A DNA stretch of 37,414 bases, from contig CAIPLM010000313.1 of the NCBI GenBank assembly GCA_903865895.1, positions 1 to 37,414 on the forward strand, written 5' to 3'. Shown one piece after another: positions 8,001 through 14,788 of the stretch (position 1 is its first letter; each line of letters opens with the position of its first letter). Under the pieces are notes generated by a model that was not told the DNA's origin, ran no database searches, and worked only from the letters and a program-made list of their open reading frames with translations. The position numbers and the translations under genes are program-made. The stretch comes from an uncultured Rhodospirillales bacterium. Lineage in GTDB: Bacteria; Pseudomonadota; Alphaproteobacteria; Acetobacterales; Acetobacteraceae.

Positions 8001-8873
8001 ATGACCGCCATCGGATATGCCCGTGTCTCCACCGAGGAGCAGAACACCGGCGCGCAGCTCGATGCGCTGCGGGCGGCGGGATGTGCGGAGATTTTCGAGG
8101 AGCGTGCCTCGGGCGGCGATCGCTCCCGTCCGGTGCTCGCCCGCGCACTGGCCCGGGTCGGGCGGGGGGATACGCTGGTGGTGGCGCGGATCGACCGCCT
8201 GGCCCGCTCACTCGCCCATTTGTTGGCGGTGATCGAGGGGCTGCGCGCTCGCGGCGCCTATTTCCGCTCGCTGGGGGACCCGATCGATACCTCGAGCCCC
8301 CAGGGGGTCTTCACCCTGCAGGTTCTGGGCGCCGCCGCCGAATTCGAGCGGGCGCTGATCCGTGAGCGCACGCGGGCCGGGTTGGCAGCGGCAAAGGCGC
8401 GCGGCCGGGTGGGCGGCAATCCCGGCCTCAGGGCGCGCGAACCGGCGGCCTTGCGGGCGGTGGCGGCGGCGCGGCGGGCCTCCGCCCTCGCCGGCCTCAT
8501 CGCCGGGGCCGATGTCTGGCTGCCGGTGGTGCGGCGGATGCGTCCGGAGCGGCCGTGGCGTGAAGTCGCCCGGGCGGTCACGGCGGCGACCGGCATTCCC
8601 TGGTCATCTGACCGGCTCACCCGGGCAGTGCGTCGCTTCGTCGCCGAGGGGCTGGCCGATGCCGCACTCCTGACCCGTGCCCCGCGCCGCAATGCGCCGG
8701 ACCGTCTACTCGCCACGGTCGCCGGAATGGCACGCGCCGGCCTCACCCTGCGCGCGATCGGCGCTGAACTGGCGGCGATGCGTGAGCGGACGCCCCGCGG
8801 TGGCCTGGAATGGTCAGTCTCCTCCGTCGCGCATCTCTTGGCCCGGGCGCGAAAAGCGCGGCTACTGGAGTAA
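8001..8873 (+). CDS. Serine recombinase (resolvase/invertase family)
   Basis: This 290-residue protein begins with MTAIGYARVSTEEQ, placing the catalytic serine at Ser10 with Arg8 beside it. The second active-site arginine motif IDRLARS follows at about residues 68-74. GVFTLQVLGAAAEFERALIRERTRAGL is the E-helix that leads to the DNA-binding part. The C-terminal region (about 140-290) is longer than the single HTH of Tn3-type resolvases and seems to hold a duplicated or extended HTH segment. ATG 8001 is chosen because the family motif starts there; the upstream in-frame sequence does not resemble the family. On a plasmid it most likely resolves multimers. It could instead be left from a transposon, but no transposase is present. 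Confidence 0.88.
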   Translation: MTAIGYARVSTEEQNTGAQLDALRAAGCAEIFEERASGGDRSRPVLARALARVGRGDTLVVARIDRLARSLAHLLAVIEGLRARGAYFRSLGDPIDTSSPQGVFTLQVLGAAAEFERALIRERTRAGLAAAKARGRVGGNPGLRAREPAALRAVAAARRASALAGLIAGADVWLPVVRRMRPERPWREVARAVTAATGIPWSSDRLTRAVRRFVAEGLADAALLTRAPRRNAPDRLLATVAGMARAGLTLRAIGAELAAMRERTPRGGLEWSVSSVAHLLARARKARLLE

Positions 8874-8877
8874 AGCT

Positions 8878-8887
8878 ACGTCGTTAC
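8878..8887 (+). promoter_or_regulatory. Copy 3 of motif ACGNCGTTAC (contains chrA stop codon)
   Basis: Reads ACGTCGTTAC followed by AT. It sits between the converging recombinase and chrA genes, and the chrA stop TAA (8884-8886, minus strand) is part of it. Confidence 0.5.
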
Positions 8888-10230
8888 ATCACGCTGTAGA
8901 GCCGCAACGCCATCCCCACGGCAGCACATAACGCGAGTGTCCAGGATATCCCAAGCCGCGTACCAAACGCCAACCCAAAGGCCGCGACCGTAAGGCCGGC
9001 CATCGCAAGGTCCATGCTCGCGACGTCCGGCAATTCCAGCGCGAAAATACCTGGCACGAAGCGATGGAACAGCGCATGCAAGGCAAACCACAGCGCTAGG
9101 TTGGCGATCACCCCCACCACCGCGGCGGTAATGCCATTGAGGGCGGCCGAGAGGTTGCGGTTGCCGCGCAGCGCCTCGATCCAGGGCGCGCCGGCGAAAA
9201 TCCACAGGAAGCAGGGCGCGAAGGTCACCCAGGTCGCGAGCAGCCCACCCAGCGTGGCGCCGAGCAGCGGCGGCAGCGCTCCCGGGGTTCGCCAGGCCCC
9301 CATGAAGCCGACGAATTGCAGCACCATGATCAGCGGCCCCGGGGTGGTCTCCGCCATCGCCAACCCGTCGAGCATCTCGCCGGGCTTCAACCAGTGCTGC
9401 GTCTCCACCGCGGCCTGGGCGACATAGGCGAGCACCGCATAGGCGCCGCCAAAGGTGACGACGGCCATTTTCGAGAAAAACACCGCAATCCCCGCATAAA
9501 CACTGCCGGGCGCGAGAAGGACCAGTGCGGCCACCGGAAGCAGCCAGGCAAGGAGACAGACGAGTGAAATCGCCAGCGTGCTGGCCTGGCCCGGCCTCGC
9601 ATGGGCGGGAATGTCGGGGCCGAGCAGCCCGTGCCCCTCCGGCGCGCCCGTGCCCGCGCCGTGCCCCCCTCCCCCGCTGAATGCGCCCGAACCCAAGCGC
9701 GCGGCGCCGTAGCCGATCGCCGCCGCGGCCACGATCACCACGGGAAATGGCAGGCTGAAGACGAACAGCGCCACGAACGCCGCCGCCGCCAGGGCGTAGC
9801 GCGCGCCGTTCGCAAGCGCCCGGCGGCCAACCCGGATCACCGCCTGGGTCACGATCGCCAACACCGCCGCCTTGAGCCCAAAGAACAGCCCCTCCACCAC
9901 CGGCAGGCTGCCCAGCAGCACATAGATCCAGGACAGCACCATGATCGCCAGCAGCCCCGGCGCCACGAACAGCAACCCCGCGGCGAGGCCACCCCTGGTG
10001 CGGTGCATCAGCCAGCCGATATAGGTCGCGAGTTGCTGCGCCTCGGGGCCCGGCAGCAAGGTGCAATAGGACAGAGCGTGCAGGAAGCGCGCCTCACCGA
10101 TCCAGCGCTGCTCCTCCACGATGATGCGATGCATCACCGCGATCTGCCCGGCAGGTCCACCGAAGGAGAGCAGCGCGATGCGCAGCCACACCCGCAACGC
10201 CGCCACGAAACTTACCCCATGCGGCTCCAT
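8884..10230 (-). CDS. chrA: Chromate transporter ChrA (two CHR domains)
   Basis: This 448-residue membrane protein has the duplicated CHR-domain layout of long-chain ChrA proteins. The first half carries [14 protein letters not shown] and [20 protein letters not shown]. The second carries [15 protein letters not shown] and [19 protein letters not shown] Gly/Pro/His-rich linker at about residues 185-215 separates the halves. ChrA exports chromate through the inner membrane and gives chromate resistance. No chrB regulator or chromate reductase is nearby, so induction is not evident. The ATG at 10230 is preceded by GGGAGA. It is flanked by ACGNCGTTAC motifs on both sides, like a cassette. Confidence 0.93.
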   Translation of the reverse strand: MEPHGVSFVAALRVWLRIALLSFGGPAGQIAVMHRIIVEEQRWIGEARFLHALSYCTLLPGPEAQQLATYIGWLMHRTRGGLAAGLLFVAPGLLAIMVLSWIYVLLGSLPVVEGLFFGLKAAVLAIVTQAVIRVGRRALANGARYALAAAAFVALFVFSLPFPVVIVAAAAIGYGAARLGSGAFSGGGGHGAGTGAPEGHGLLGPDIPAHARPGQASTLAISLVCLLAWLLPVAALVLLAPGSVYAGIAVFFSKMAVVTFGGAYAVLAYVAQAAVETQHWLKPGEMLDGLAMAETTPGPLIMVLQFVGFMGAWRTPGALPPLLGATLGGLLATWVTFAPCFLWIFAGAPWIEALRGNRNLSAALNGITAAVVGVIANLALWFALHALFHRFVPGIFALELPDVASMDLAMAGLTVAAFGLAFGTRLGISWTLALCAAVGMALRLYSVM

Positions 10231-10271
10231 CGTGCTCTCCCGTCAATACGTGGTGCCAAAATTACGGCGAT

Positions 10272-10281
10272 ACGGCGTTAC
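10272..10281 (+). promoter_or_regulatory. Copy 4 of motif ACGNCGTTAC (upstream of chrA)
   Basis: Reads ACGGCGTTAC followed by GTAT, 41 bp upstream of the chrA start codon in its promoter region. A partial repeat (TTACGGCGA at 10262-10270) lies beside it. It may be an operator for chrA or a boundary site. Confidence 0.5.
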
Positions 10282-10350
10282 GTATTAACAGAACACCGCA
10301 TCGAAGGCTGCGGAAGCGCGGCCGGCGTGTCAACTGAAGCGCAAATCATG

Positions 10351-10360
10351 TCGTCGTTAC
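10351..10360 (+). promoter_or_regulatory. Copy 5 of motif, one mismatch (contains WGR gene stop codon)
   Basis: Reads TCGTCGTTAC followed by GT; only the first base departs from ACGNCGTTAC. The stop TAA of the WGR gene (minus strand, 10357-10359) lies within it. Confidence 0.4.
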
Positions 10361-10611
10361 GTGCGAACGTAAGACACACCCAGCCGCCGCGGCGCGCTGG
10401 CCCTGCGGCGCAGGGCGCGGGCAACATGGGCATATGCTGCCGCCTCGCTCGGCACGCTGTGCGCGATGATCCGGCCGGGGCAGCCGATGCGGCCATATCC
10501 GGTCTCGATCACCCAGACGCCAAACAAATCCGGCGATGCGGTAATCGACCAGGCGCGATGGATGTTGCGCGCGGGATCACGCGCGGCGAGCGAGATGGCG
10601 ATGCGGTCCAT
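10357..10611 (-). CDS. Small WGR-domain protein
   Basis: This 84-residue protein is essentially one WGR-type domain: HRAWSITASPDLFGVWVIETGYGRIGCPGRIIAHSVPSE, with the G-x-W and G-R-I-G core, then a basic C-terminus. WGR domains bind nucleic acids in PARPs and bacterial MolR-like proteins. Stand-alone versions on alphaproteobacterial plasmids have no assigned role. ATG 10611 is chosen because GGGAGA sits 6 bp upstream; a longer frame upstream has no similar ribosome site. It lies between chrA and the MAPEG gene on the same strand, with motif copies in both spacers. Confidence 0.75.
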   Translation of the reverse strand: MDRIAISLAARDPARNIHRAWSITASPDLFGVWVIETGYGRIGCPGRIIAHSVPSEAAAYAHVARALRRRASAPRRLGVSYVRT

Positions 10612-10672
10612 GGGCGTCTCCCGGTGTGGCCACGCCAGTAGAGCAGCCGGCGACGGGGAGTACAAGGATAAA

Positions 10673-10704
10673 GTAACGTCGTAATGTCGAATATACGCCG
10701 TTAC
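10673..10704. repeat. Inverted pair of the ACGNCGTTAC motif (copies 6 and 7)
   Basis: GTAACGTCGT (10673-10682, minus-strand copy) and ACGCCGTTAC (10695-10704, plus-strand copy) form a head-to-head inverted repeat with a 12-nt AT-rich spacer. The right arm contains the stop codon of the MAPEG gene (10701-10703). On the minus strand the hairpin is followed by TTTATCC, so it might also act as a terminator. The same motif occurs unpaired elsewhere, which favours a protein-binding or recombination site. Confidence 0.6.
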
Positions 10705-11114
10705 ATGATGACAGCGCGAAACGCAGTGCGCGCGAAGGCAAACAGCACCAGCCCGGCGGTGCTGAGCAGGGTGAGGAAGGTGCAGACCATGCCCGCGACC
10801 CGGTAGCTAAAATCCTCGCGCTCCTGCGACACCCCATGCGCATGCAGCAGGCGACCGGCCAGCAGCAGCAGGCCGAACGGATGGATCGCCCACCAGGGAT
10901 ACCCCGTCGCCTCAACCGAATAGATCAGCACCAGGCCAAGCGGCACATATTCGGCGAAATTCCCGTGCACCCGTGCCGCACGCTCAAGATGCACGTCGCC
11001 CGTGGTGCCGATGGCGATTTTCGAGCTCCGGCGATGCCGGATCACCCGCAGCGACAGGCGGACGTAGAGCAGGCCCAGCAAGGCGGCATAAAGCGCGGTG
11101 GCGGGCGGCTGCAT
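10701..11114 (-). CDS. MAPEG-family membrane protein
   Basis: This 137-residue protein has four hydrophobic segments and the MAPEG signature ERAARVHGNFAEYVPLGLVL, with the R-x-x-x-N core that binds glutathione in eukaryotic relatives. Bacterial members resemble YecN and are presumed inner-membrane proteins of glutathione or stress metabolism; substrate unknown. It follows ugd (9-bp gap) on the same strand and may share its transcript. Confidence 0.85.
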   Translation of the reverse strand: MQPPATALYAALLGLLYVRLSLRVIRHRRSSKIAIGTTGDVHLERAARVHGNFAEYVPLGLVLIYSVEATGYPWWAIHPFGLLLLAGRLLHAHGVSQEREDFSYRVAGMVCTFLTLLSTAGLVLFAFARTAFRAVIM

Positions 11115-11123
11115 CGCCAGGCC

Positions 11124-12428
11124 TCAGCGGCCGAGGCCGTGATAGACGAGGCCGGCCTGGCGCATCGCCGTGGGATCGTAGATGTTGCGCAGGTCCACCA
11201 GCACGCGGCCGCGCATCGCGGCGGCGAGGCGGGCAGGGGAGAGGGCGCGGAACTGGTTCCACTCCGTCACCAGCACCGTCGCGTCCGCCCCCTGGGCGGC
11301 GTCGAGCGCATCGGTGCACCAGACCACATTCGCCGGCAGCAGCGGCTTGGCCGCTGCCATGCCCTCGGGATCATACACCCGCACCGTCGCGCCATCGCCG
11401 GCGAGGCGGGCGACGATCGGGATGGACGGGCTGTCGCGCATATCGTCGGTCTCAGGCTTGAAGGTGAGGCCAAGCACCGCGATGGTCCGCCCGCGCACCT
11501 GGCCACCGCAAGCCGCGATGACGCGGGCGGCCATGCCGGATTTGCGCGCGTCGTTGACGGCGACCACGGTTTCCACGAGGCGGGAAGGGGAGCCGGCCTC
11601 CTGGGCGATGCGCACCAAGGCCAGCGTGTCCTTAGGGAAACACGAGCCACCGAAGCCGGGACCCGGCTGGAGGAAGCGGCTGCCGATGCGGGCATCGAGA
11701 CCGATGCCGCGGGCGACCTCCAGCACGTCGGCACCAACGCGCTCGCAGAGATCGGCCATTTCGTTGATGAAGGTCACCTTCATCGCGAGGAAGGCGTTGG
11801 CGGCATACTTGGTCAGCTCGGCCGTCTCGATGCCGGTGAACAGGATCGTCGCCTCGGTGGCGGCGATCGGGGCGTAGAGCCGGCGCATGGTCTCGCGCGC
11901 CCGCTCGGTGGCGGCGCCGATCACCACGCGGTCAGGCTTCATGAAATCGCCGATCGCGTTGCCCTCGCGGAGAAATTCGGGATTGGAGGCAACGTCGAAC
12001 TCAATATCAGGCCGGGTGGTGCGGATGATCTCGGCGATCCGGCTGCCGGTGCCGACGGGCACGGTGGACTTGGTGACCACCACGGCATAGCCGGTCATGG
12101 CGCGGGCAACCTGCTCGGCGGCGGCGTAGACGTAGCTGAGGTCGGCATGGCCATCGCCACGGCGGGTGGGGGTGCCGACGGCGATGAACACCGCCTCGGC
12201 GCCCTGCATGGCCGCGCCGATATCGTCCCCGAAGGTCAGGCGTCCCGAAGCGGCGTTGGAGCGCACCAGCTCATCCAGCCCAGGCTCATAGATCGGCATG
12301 CGCCCCTCGCGCAGTGCTGTGAGGCGGCCGGGATCGACCTCGACAATCGCCACCTCGATGCCGAACTCGGCGAAGCAGGCCCCCGAGACGAGGCCGACAT
12401 AGCCGCCGCCGATCATCGCGATACGCAT
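11124..12428 (-). CDS. ugd: UDP-glucose 6-dehydrogenase (UDP-glucose/GDP-mannose dehydrogenase family)
   Basis: This 434-residue enzyme has normal family length. The N-terminal NAD-binding fold starts MRIAMIGGGYVGLVSGACFA. The central dimerisation helix carries GIETAELTKYAANAFLAMKV. The catalytic cysteine is Cys263 in GFGGSCFPKD. The C-terminal UDP-binding domain includes LTFKPETDDMRDSPS. It oxidises UDP-glucose to UDP-glucuronate using two NAD+. GDP-mannose dehydrogenase cannot be fully excluded, but the sequence is of the Ugd type. ATG 12428 is chosen because AGGAG lies just upstream; an in-frame extension into the origin iterons is not credible. The gene reads away from the replication origin and supplies an acidic sugar donor for EPS. 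Confidence 0.93.
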   Translation of the reverse strand: MRIAMIGGGYVGLVSGACFAEFGIEVAIVEVDPGRLTALREGRMPIYEPGLDELVRSNAASGRLTFGDDIGAAMQGAEAVFIAVGTPTRRGDGHADLSYVYAAAEQVARAMTGYAVVVTKSTVPVGTGSRIAEIIRTTRPDIEFDVASNPEFLREGNAIGDFMKPDRVVIGAATERARETMRRLYAPIAATEATILFTGIETAELTKYAANAFLAMKVTFINEMADLCERVGADVLEVARGIGLDARIGSRFLQPGPGFGGSCFPKDTLALVRIAQEAGSPSRLVETVVAVNDARKSGMAARVIAACGGQVRGRTIAVLGLTFKPETDDMRDSPSIPIVARLAGDGATVRVYDPEGMAAAKPLLPANVVWCTDALDAAQGADATVLVTEWNQFRALSPARLAAAMRGRVLVDLRNIYDPTAMRQAGLVYHGLGR

Positions 12429-12507
12429 GCAGATCACTCCTCGTCGTTCGCCTGTCTTGCAGCACATTTCACCGTGTCGCGTCACGCCCGGGCGGGGGGG
12501 CGGCCGG

Positions 12508-12516
12508 TTATCCACA
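12508..12516 (+). other. DnaA box in replication origin
   Basis: A perfect TTATCCACA consensus DnaA box lies 19 bp before the first iteron and about 220 bp upstream of repA, the usual place in iteron-type theta origins. Confidence 0.8.
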
Positions 12517-12534
12517 GGATGAGCCGGTTGTCCC

Positions 12535-12671
12535 GGGGACTCTACCGACACAAAGCGGGGGCTCTACCGACGCCGACCCCCGAATACCCCGCTTATTCCG
12601 GGGACTTTACCGACAGACTCTAATAGGAAATCTATTAGTTCTTTCAAATAGTACCTGTCGGGAGAGTCCCC
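12535..12671. other. Iteron cluster upstream of repA (origin of replication)
   Basis: Four 16-bp copies of GGGGACTCTACCGACA lie here: 12535-12550 (exact), 12557-12572 (2 changes), 12600-12615 (1 change) and an inverted copy at 12656-12671 (1 change). Between the third and fourth is an AT-rich stretch with a perfect inverted repeat CTAATAG-GAAAT-CTATTAG (12620-12638), suited to DNA opening or repA autoregulation. The inverted copy next to repA is where Rep dimers often repress their own promoter in iteron plasmids. Confidence 0.85.
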
Positions 12672-12735
12672 GGCGACAGAGGGCAACCCGGGCTGTATAA
12701 GGGCTCAAGAGCTGGAAACAGCGTGGGAGCATCGC

Positions 12736-13677
12736 GTGGGCACGGTTCATCGGCTGGTCATTGAGCATGGCAGGGAAGAAGCGCTGAAGAAGGTCGATCC
12801 GGCCGAGCGTCATCTCGTCCGCCTCGCCGCCGATATCCTGGCCGAAGAGGATGACGCCATCGGTGTCACCTATAGCGGTTTCTGCCAGGCCTCGCTCCCG
12901 CATAAGCGGCTGGCTCCCGAAAAAGAGTGGATCCGCCAGTCCGAGCGCCTGACGCTGATGATCGAACCGGGCCGGCTGATCCGGCCGGGCACCAATGAGG
13001 GCGAATTTGTCGGCGTGCCCTATGGCAGCCGGGCCCGTTTGATCCTGCTCTACCTGCAAACCCAGGCGCTGCGCTCGCGGACGCGCGAAGTAGAGCTCGG
13101 CCGCTCAATGCGGGACTGGCTGCGCCGCATGGGGATTGCCCAGGGCGGCAAGTCGATCCGTGAAGTGCGCGACCAGGCCACGCGGCTTTCGATCTGCAAG
13201 CTCACGTTTTTCTACCAGAACGCCAATGGCGGCACCGGATTCTCATCGGAGCGCATCGTCGATGACGGCGTGCTGTTCCTTGAGCCCAATGGGCCGGACG
13301 AGCGCCAGGCGACCATGTTCGTCGAGACGGTGCGGATCAGCCAGTCCTTCTACGACGCGCTGAGCCGCCATCCCGTGCCTCTGTGGGAGCCGGCGATCCG
13401 GGCGATCCAGAACAACTCGATGGGCCTGGACCTCTACGTCTGGCTGGCATACCGGCTGCACGTGCTGACCAAGCCGACGCCGATCCGCTGGGCGCGGCTG
13501 CATCAACAATTCGGCGCCGGATTCAAGAGCCAGCGCCAATTCAAGCCGACCTTCATCAGCAACCTCAAATTGGCCCTGGCAGTCTATCCCGAGGCCGGCG
13601 TCGAGGTGGATGACGAGGGGGTACGGCTGCTCCCGTCGCGACCGCCGATTCCGGAGCGGCAGATCGCCCGCGGATAA
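12736..13677 (+). CDS. repA: Plasmid replication initiator RepA (RepA_C family)
   Basis: This 313-residue protein matches the layout of RepA_C (plasmid-encoded RepA) initiators of alphaproteobacterial plasmids. Recognisable segments are LIRPGTNEGEFVGVPYGSRA, the ARLILLYLQTQALRSRTREV helix, RSMRDWLRRMGI, and PLWEPAIRAIQNNSMGLDLYVWLAYRLH in the winged-helix part that binds iterons. It should bind the 16-bp repeats, recruit DnaA/DnaB and set copy number. The GTG start at 12736 is preceded by GGGAG 7 bp upstream. The gene is bracketed by iterons on both sides and followed by parA, forming a compact maintenance module. Confidence 0.9.
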   Translation: MGTVHRLVIEHGREEALKKVDPAERHLVRLAADILAEEDDAIGVTYSGFCQASLPHKRLAPEKEWIRQSERLTLMIEPGRLIRPGTNEGEFVGVPYGSRARLILLYLQTQALRSRTREVELGRSMRDWLRRMGIAQGGKSIREVRDQATRLSICKLTFFYQNANGGTGFSSERIVDDGVLFLEPNGPDERQATMFVETVRISQSFYDALSRHPVPLWEPAIRAIQNNSMGLDLYVWLAYRLHVLTKPTPIRWARLHQQFGAGFKSQRQFKPTFISNLKLALAVYPEAGVEVDDEGVRLLPSRPPIPERQIARG

Positions 13678-13684
13678 GATGGGG

Positions 13685-13785
13685 CGTCGGTAGAGTCCCC
13701 ACTTCAGGGCCGCGGGACCTCTGAAACTGTCACAAGACCATCACGCAAGAGCCTGAATCTGCAAATACTGGGGACTCTACCGACA
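13685..13785. other. Iterons downstream of repA
   Basis: Two further 16-bp iterons lie between repA and parA: an inverted one at 13685-13700 (one change from the consensus) and an exact direct copy at 13770-13785. With the upstream four, the plasmid has six visible iterons that flank repA. Downstream iterons often serve incompatibility or copy-number control by handcuffing. Confidence 0.8.
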
Positions 13786-13811
13786 CCCCTTGCGGCGGCG
13801 CGGTGCGATAT

Positions 13812-13821
13812 GTAACGACGT
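13812..13821 (-). promoter_or_regulatory. Copy 8 of motif ACGNCGTTAC (upstream of parA)
   Basis: On the minus strand this reads ACGTCGTTAC followed by AT. It lies 56 bp upstream of the parA GTG in what should be the par promoter. Partition operons are usually autoregulated by the small RHH partner at this position, which makes that protein a candidate binder of the motif. Confidence 0.5.
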
Positions 13822-13877
13822 GCGCGTGTCTTTGCATACGGACATAGTGATGTGCGGACGTGCTGGCGGGGATTCCT

Positions 13878-14510
13878 GTGACGGTTTTGACCATTGCAAG
13901 CTCGAAGGGCGGACCCGGCAAGACCACGGTGGCAATGCTGCTGGCGGGATCGCTGGCAGCGGCTGGACGGAAGGTGATCGCCCTTGATGCCGACCCGACC
14001 CAGGCGTTCAGCCGCTGGGCTGCGAGTGCGTATGAAGGCGCGGCTTTTGAGACCCATGCCGAAGTGGATGAGGCACGGTTGGCACATCTGATCGATCGTG
14101 CGGCCGGGGAAGCCGATGTCGTGCTCGTGGACACCGCCGGTTTCGGCAATCGGGCCGCCGCGGTCGCGATGACGAGCGCGGACGCCATCATCGTGCCGAC
14201 CCTGAGCGGGGAGGCGGACGTTACCGAAGCGGAAAAAACCATCAGGCTGGCCGAAGGCCTGGCACGGGCGGCGCGGCGGGAAATCCCGGCGGCGGTGCTG
14301 TTGAACAAGGTTCGCCGCACGCAACTCACCAAGCACGCCATGGCGGAAATCGCCGCTGCGGGATTGCCGCGATTGGAAGCGACGTTGAGCGATCTCGTCG
14401 CCTATGGCGAGCTATCCTATTCCGGCCGCATCCCAGCGGCAGGACCGGCGGTGGCGGAGATTGCCGGGCTGCTGGCGGAACTGCGCGAAAAGGGTTGGAT
14501 CCCGGCATGA
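13878..14510 (+). CDS. parA: ParA-family partition ATPase
   Basis: This 210-residue short (type Ib-like) ParA starts VTVLTIASSKGGPGKTTVAM, which is the deviant Walker A motif with its signature lysine. Other elements are the A' region ALDADPTQAFSRW and Walker B VVLVDTAG. It lacks the N-terminal HTH of type Ia ParA, so operon repression is probably done by its partner. It should bind nucleoid DNA when ATP-bound and move the plasmid through the partner-centromere complex. GTG 13878 is chosen because the conserved strand starts there and GGGGA lies upstream. The stop overlaps the next ATG (ATGA at 14507-14510). Confidence 0.9.
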   Translation: MTVLTIASSKGGPGKTTVAMLLAGSLAAAGRKVIALDADPTQAFSRWAASAYEGAAFETHAEVDEARLAHLIDRAAGEADVVLVDTAGFGNRAAAVAMTSADAIIVPTLSGEADVTEAEKTIRLAEGLARAARREIPAAVLLNKVRRTQLTKHAMAEIAAAGLPRLEATLSDLVAYGELSYSGRIPAAGPAVAEIAGLLAELREKGWIPA

Positions 14511-14788
14511 AGACGTTGAAACCGCGGGCCGGGAGACCAACCGCTGAGGAAGCGCTGCGCATCGCCAGCGCCGAAGCACCGGCCTTGCCGCCGGCGCGGG
14601 TCATGGTGGATGATCGGCCCAGCACACTGAACTTGCGGCTGCGCATGTCCACGATCAACGCGTTGACCGCCAAGGCCAAGGCGGAGGGGCTGACGCAGAA
14701 GCAGGTCGTCTGCCTGGCGCTCGCCGCGAGCGGGGTACCGGTGGCACCGGCGGATCTCGAAGACCGGACGCCGCGGCGCAAGACGTGA
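14507..14788 (+). CDS. Ribbon-helix-helix DNA-binding protein, likely ParB-like partner of ParA
   Basis: This 93-residue protein has a basic, flexible N-terminus (MKTLKPRAGRP...). A C-terminal ribbon-helix-helix follows at about residues 42-80: strand STLNLRLRM, helix STINALTAKAKAEG and helix LTQKQVVCLALAASG. Small RHH proteins encoded directly after short ParA proteins are centromere-binding adaptors and repressors of the par operon. ATG 14507 overlaps the parA stop by 4 bp, and its own stop overlaps the GTG of the glycosyltransferase by 4 bp (14785-14788). The operon thus runs from par into EPS genes. Confidence 0.75.
   Translation: MKTLKPRAGRPTAEEALRIASAEAPALPPARVMVDDRPSTLNLRLRMSTINALTAKAKAEGLTQKQVVCLALAASGVPVAPADLEDRTPRRKT

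Noticed and set aside
8878-10704. Integron attC sites
   Set aside because: The cores read GTTACAT/GTTACGT, not GTTRRRY. No paired inner boxes of attC spacing and no tyrosine integrase are present.
10836-12623. Open frame of 595 codons on the plus strand
   Set aside because: Antisense to ugd and the MAPEG gene, both clear; composition (Gly/His/Asp/Ala-rich) is that of a shadow frame.
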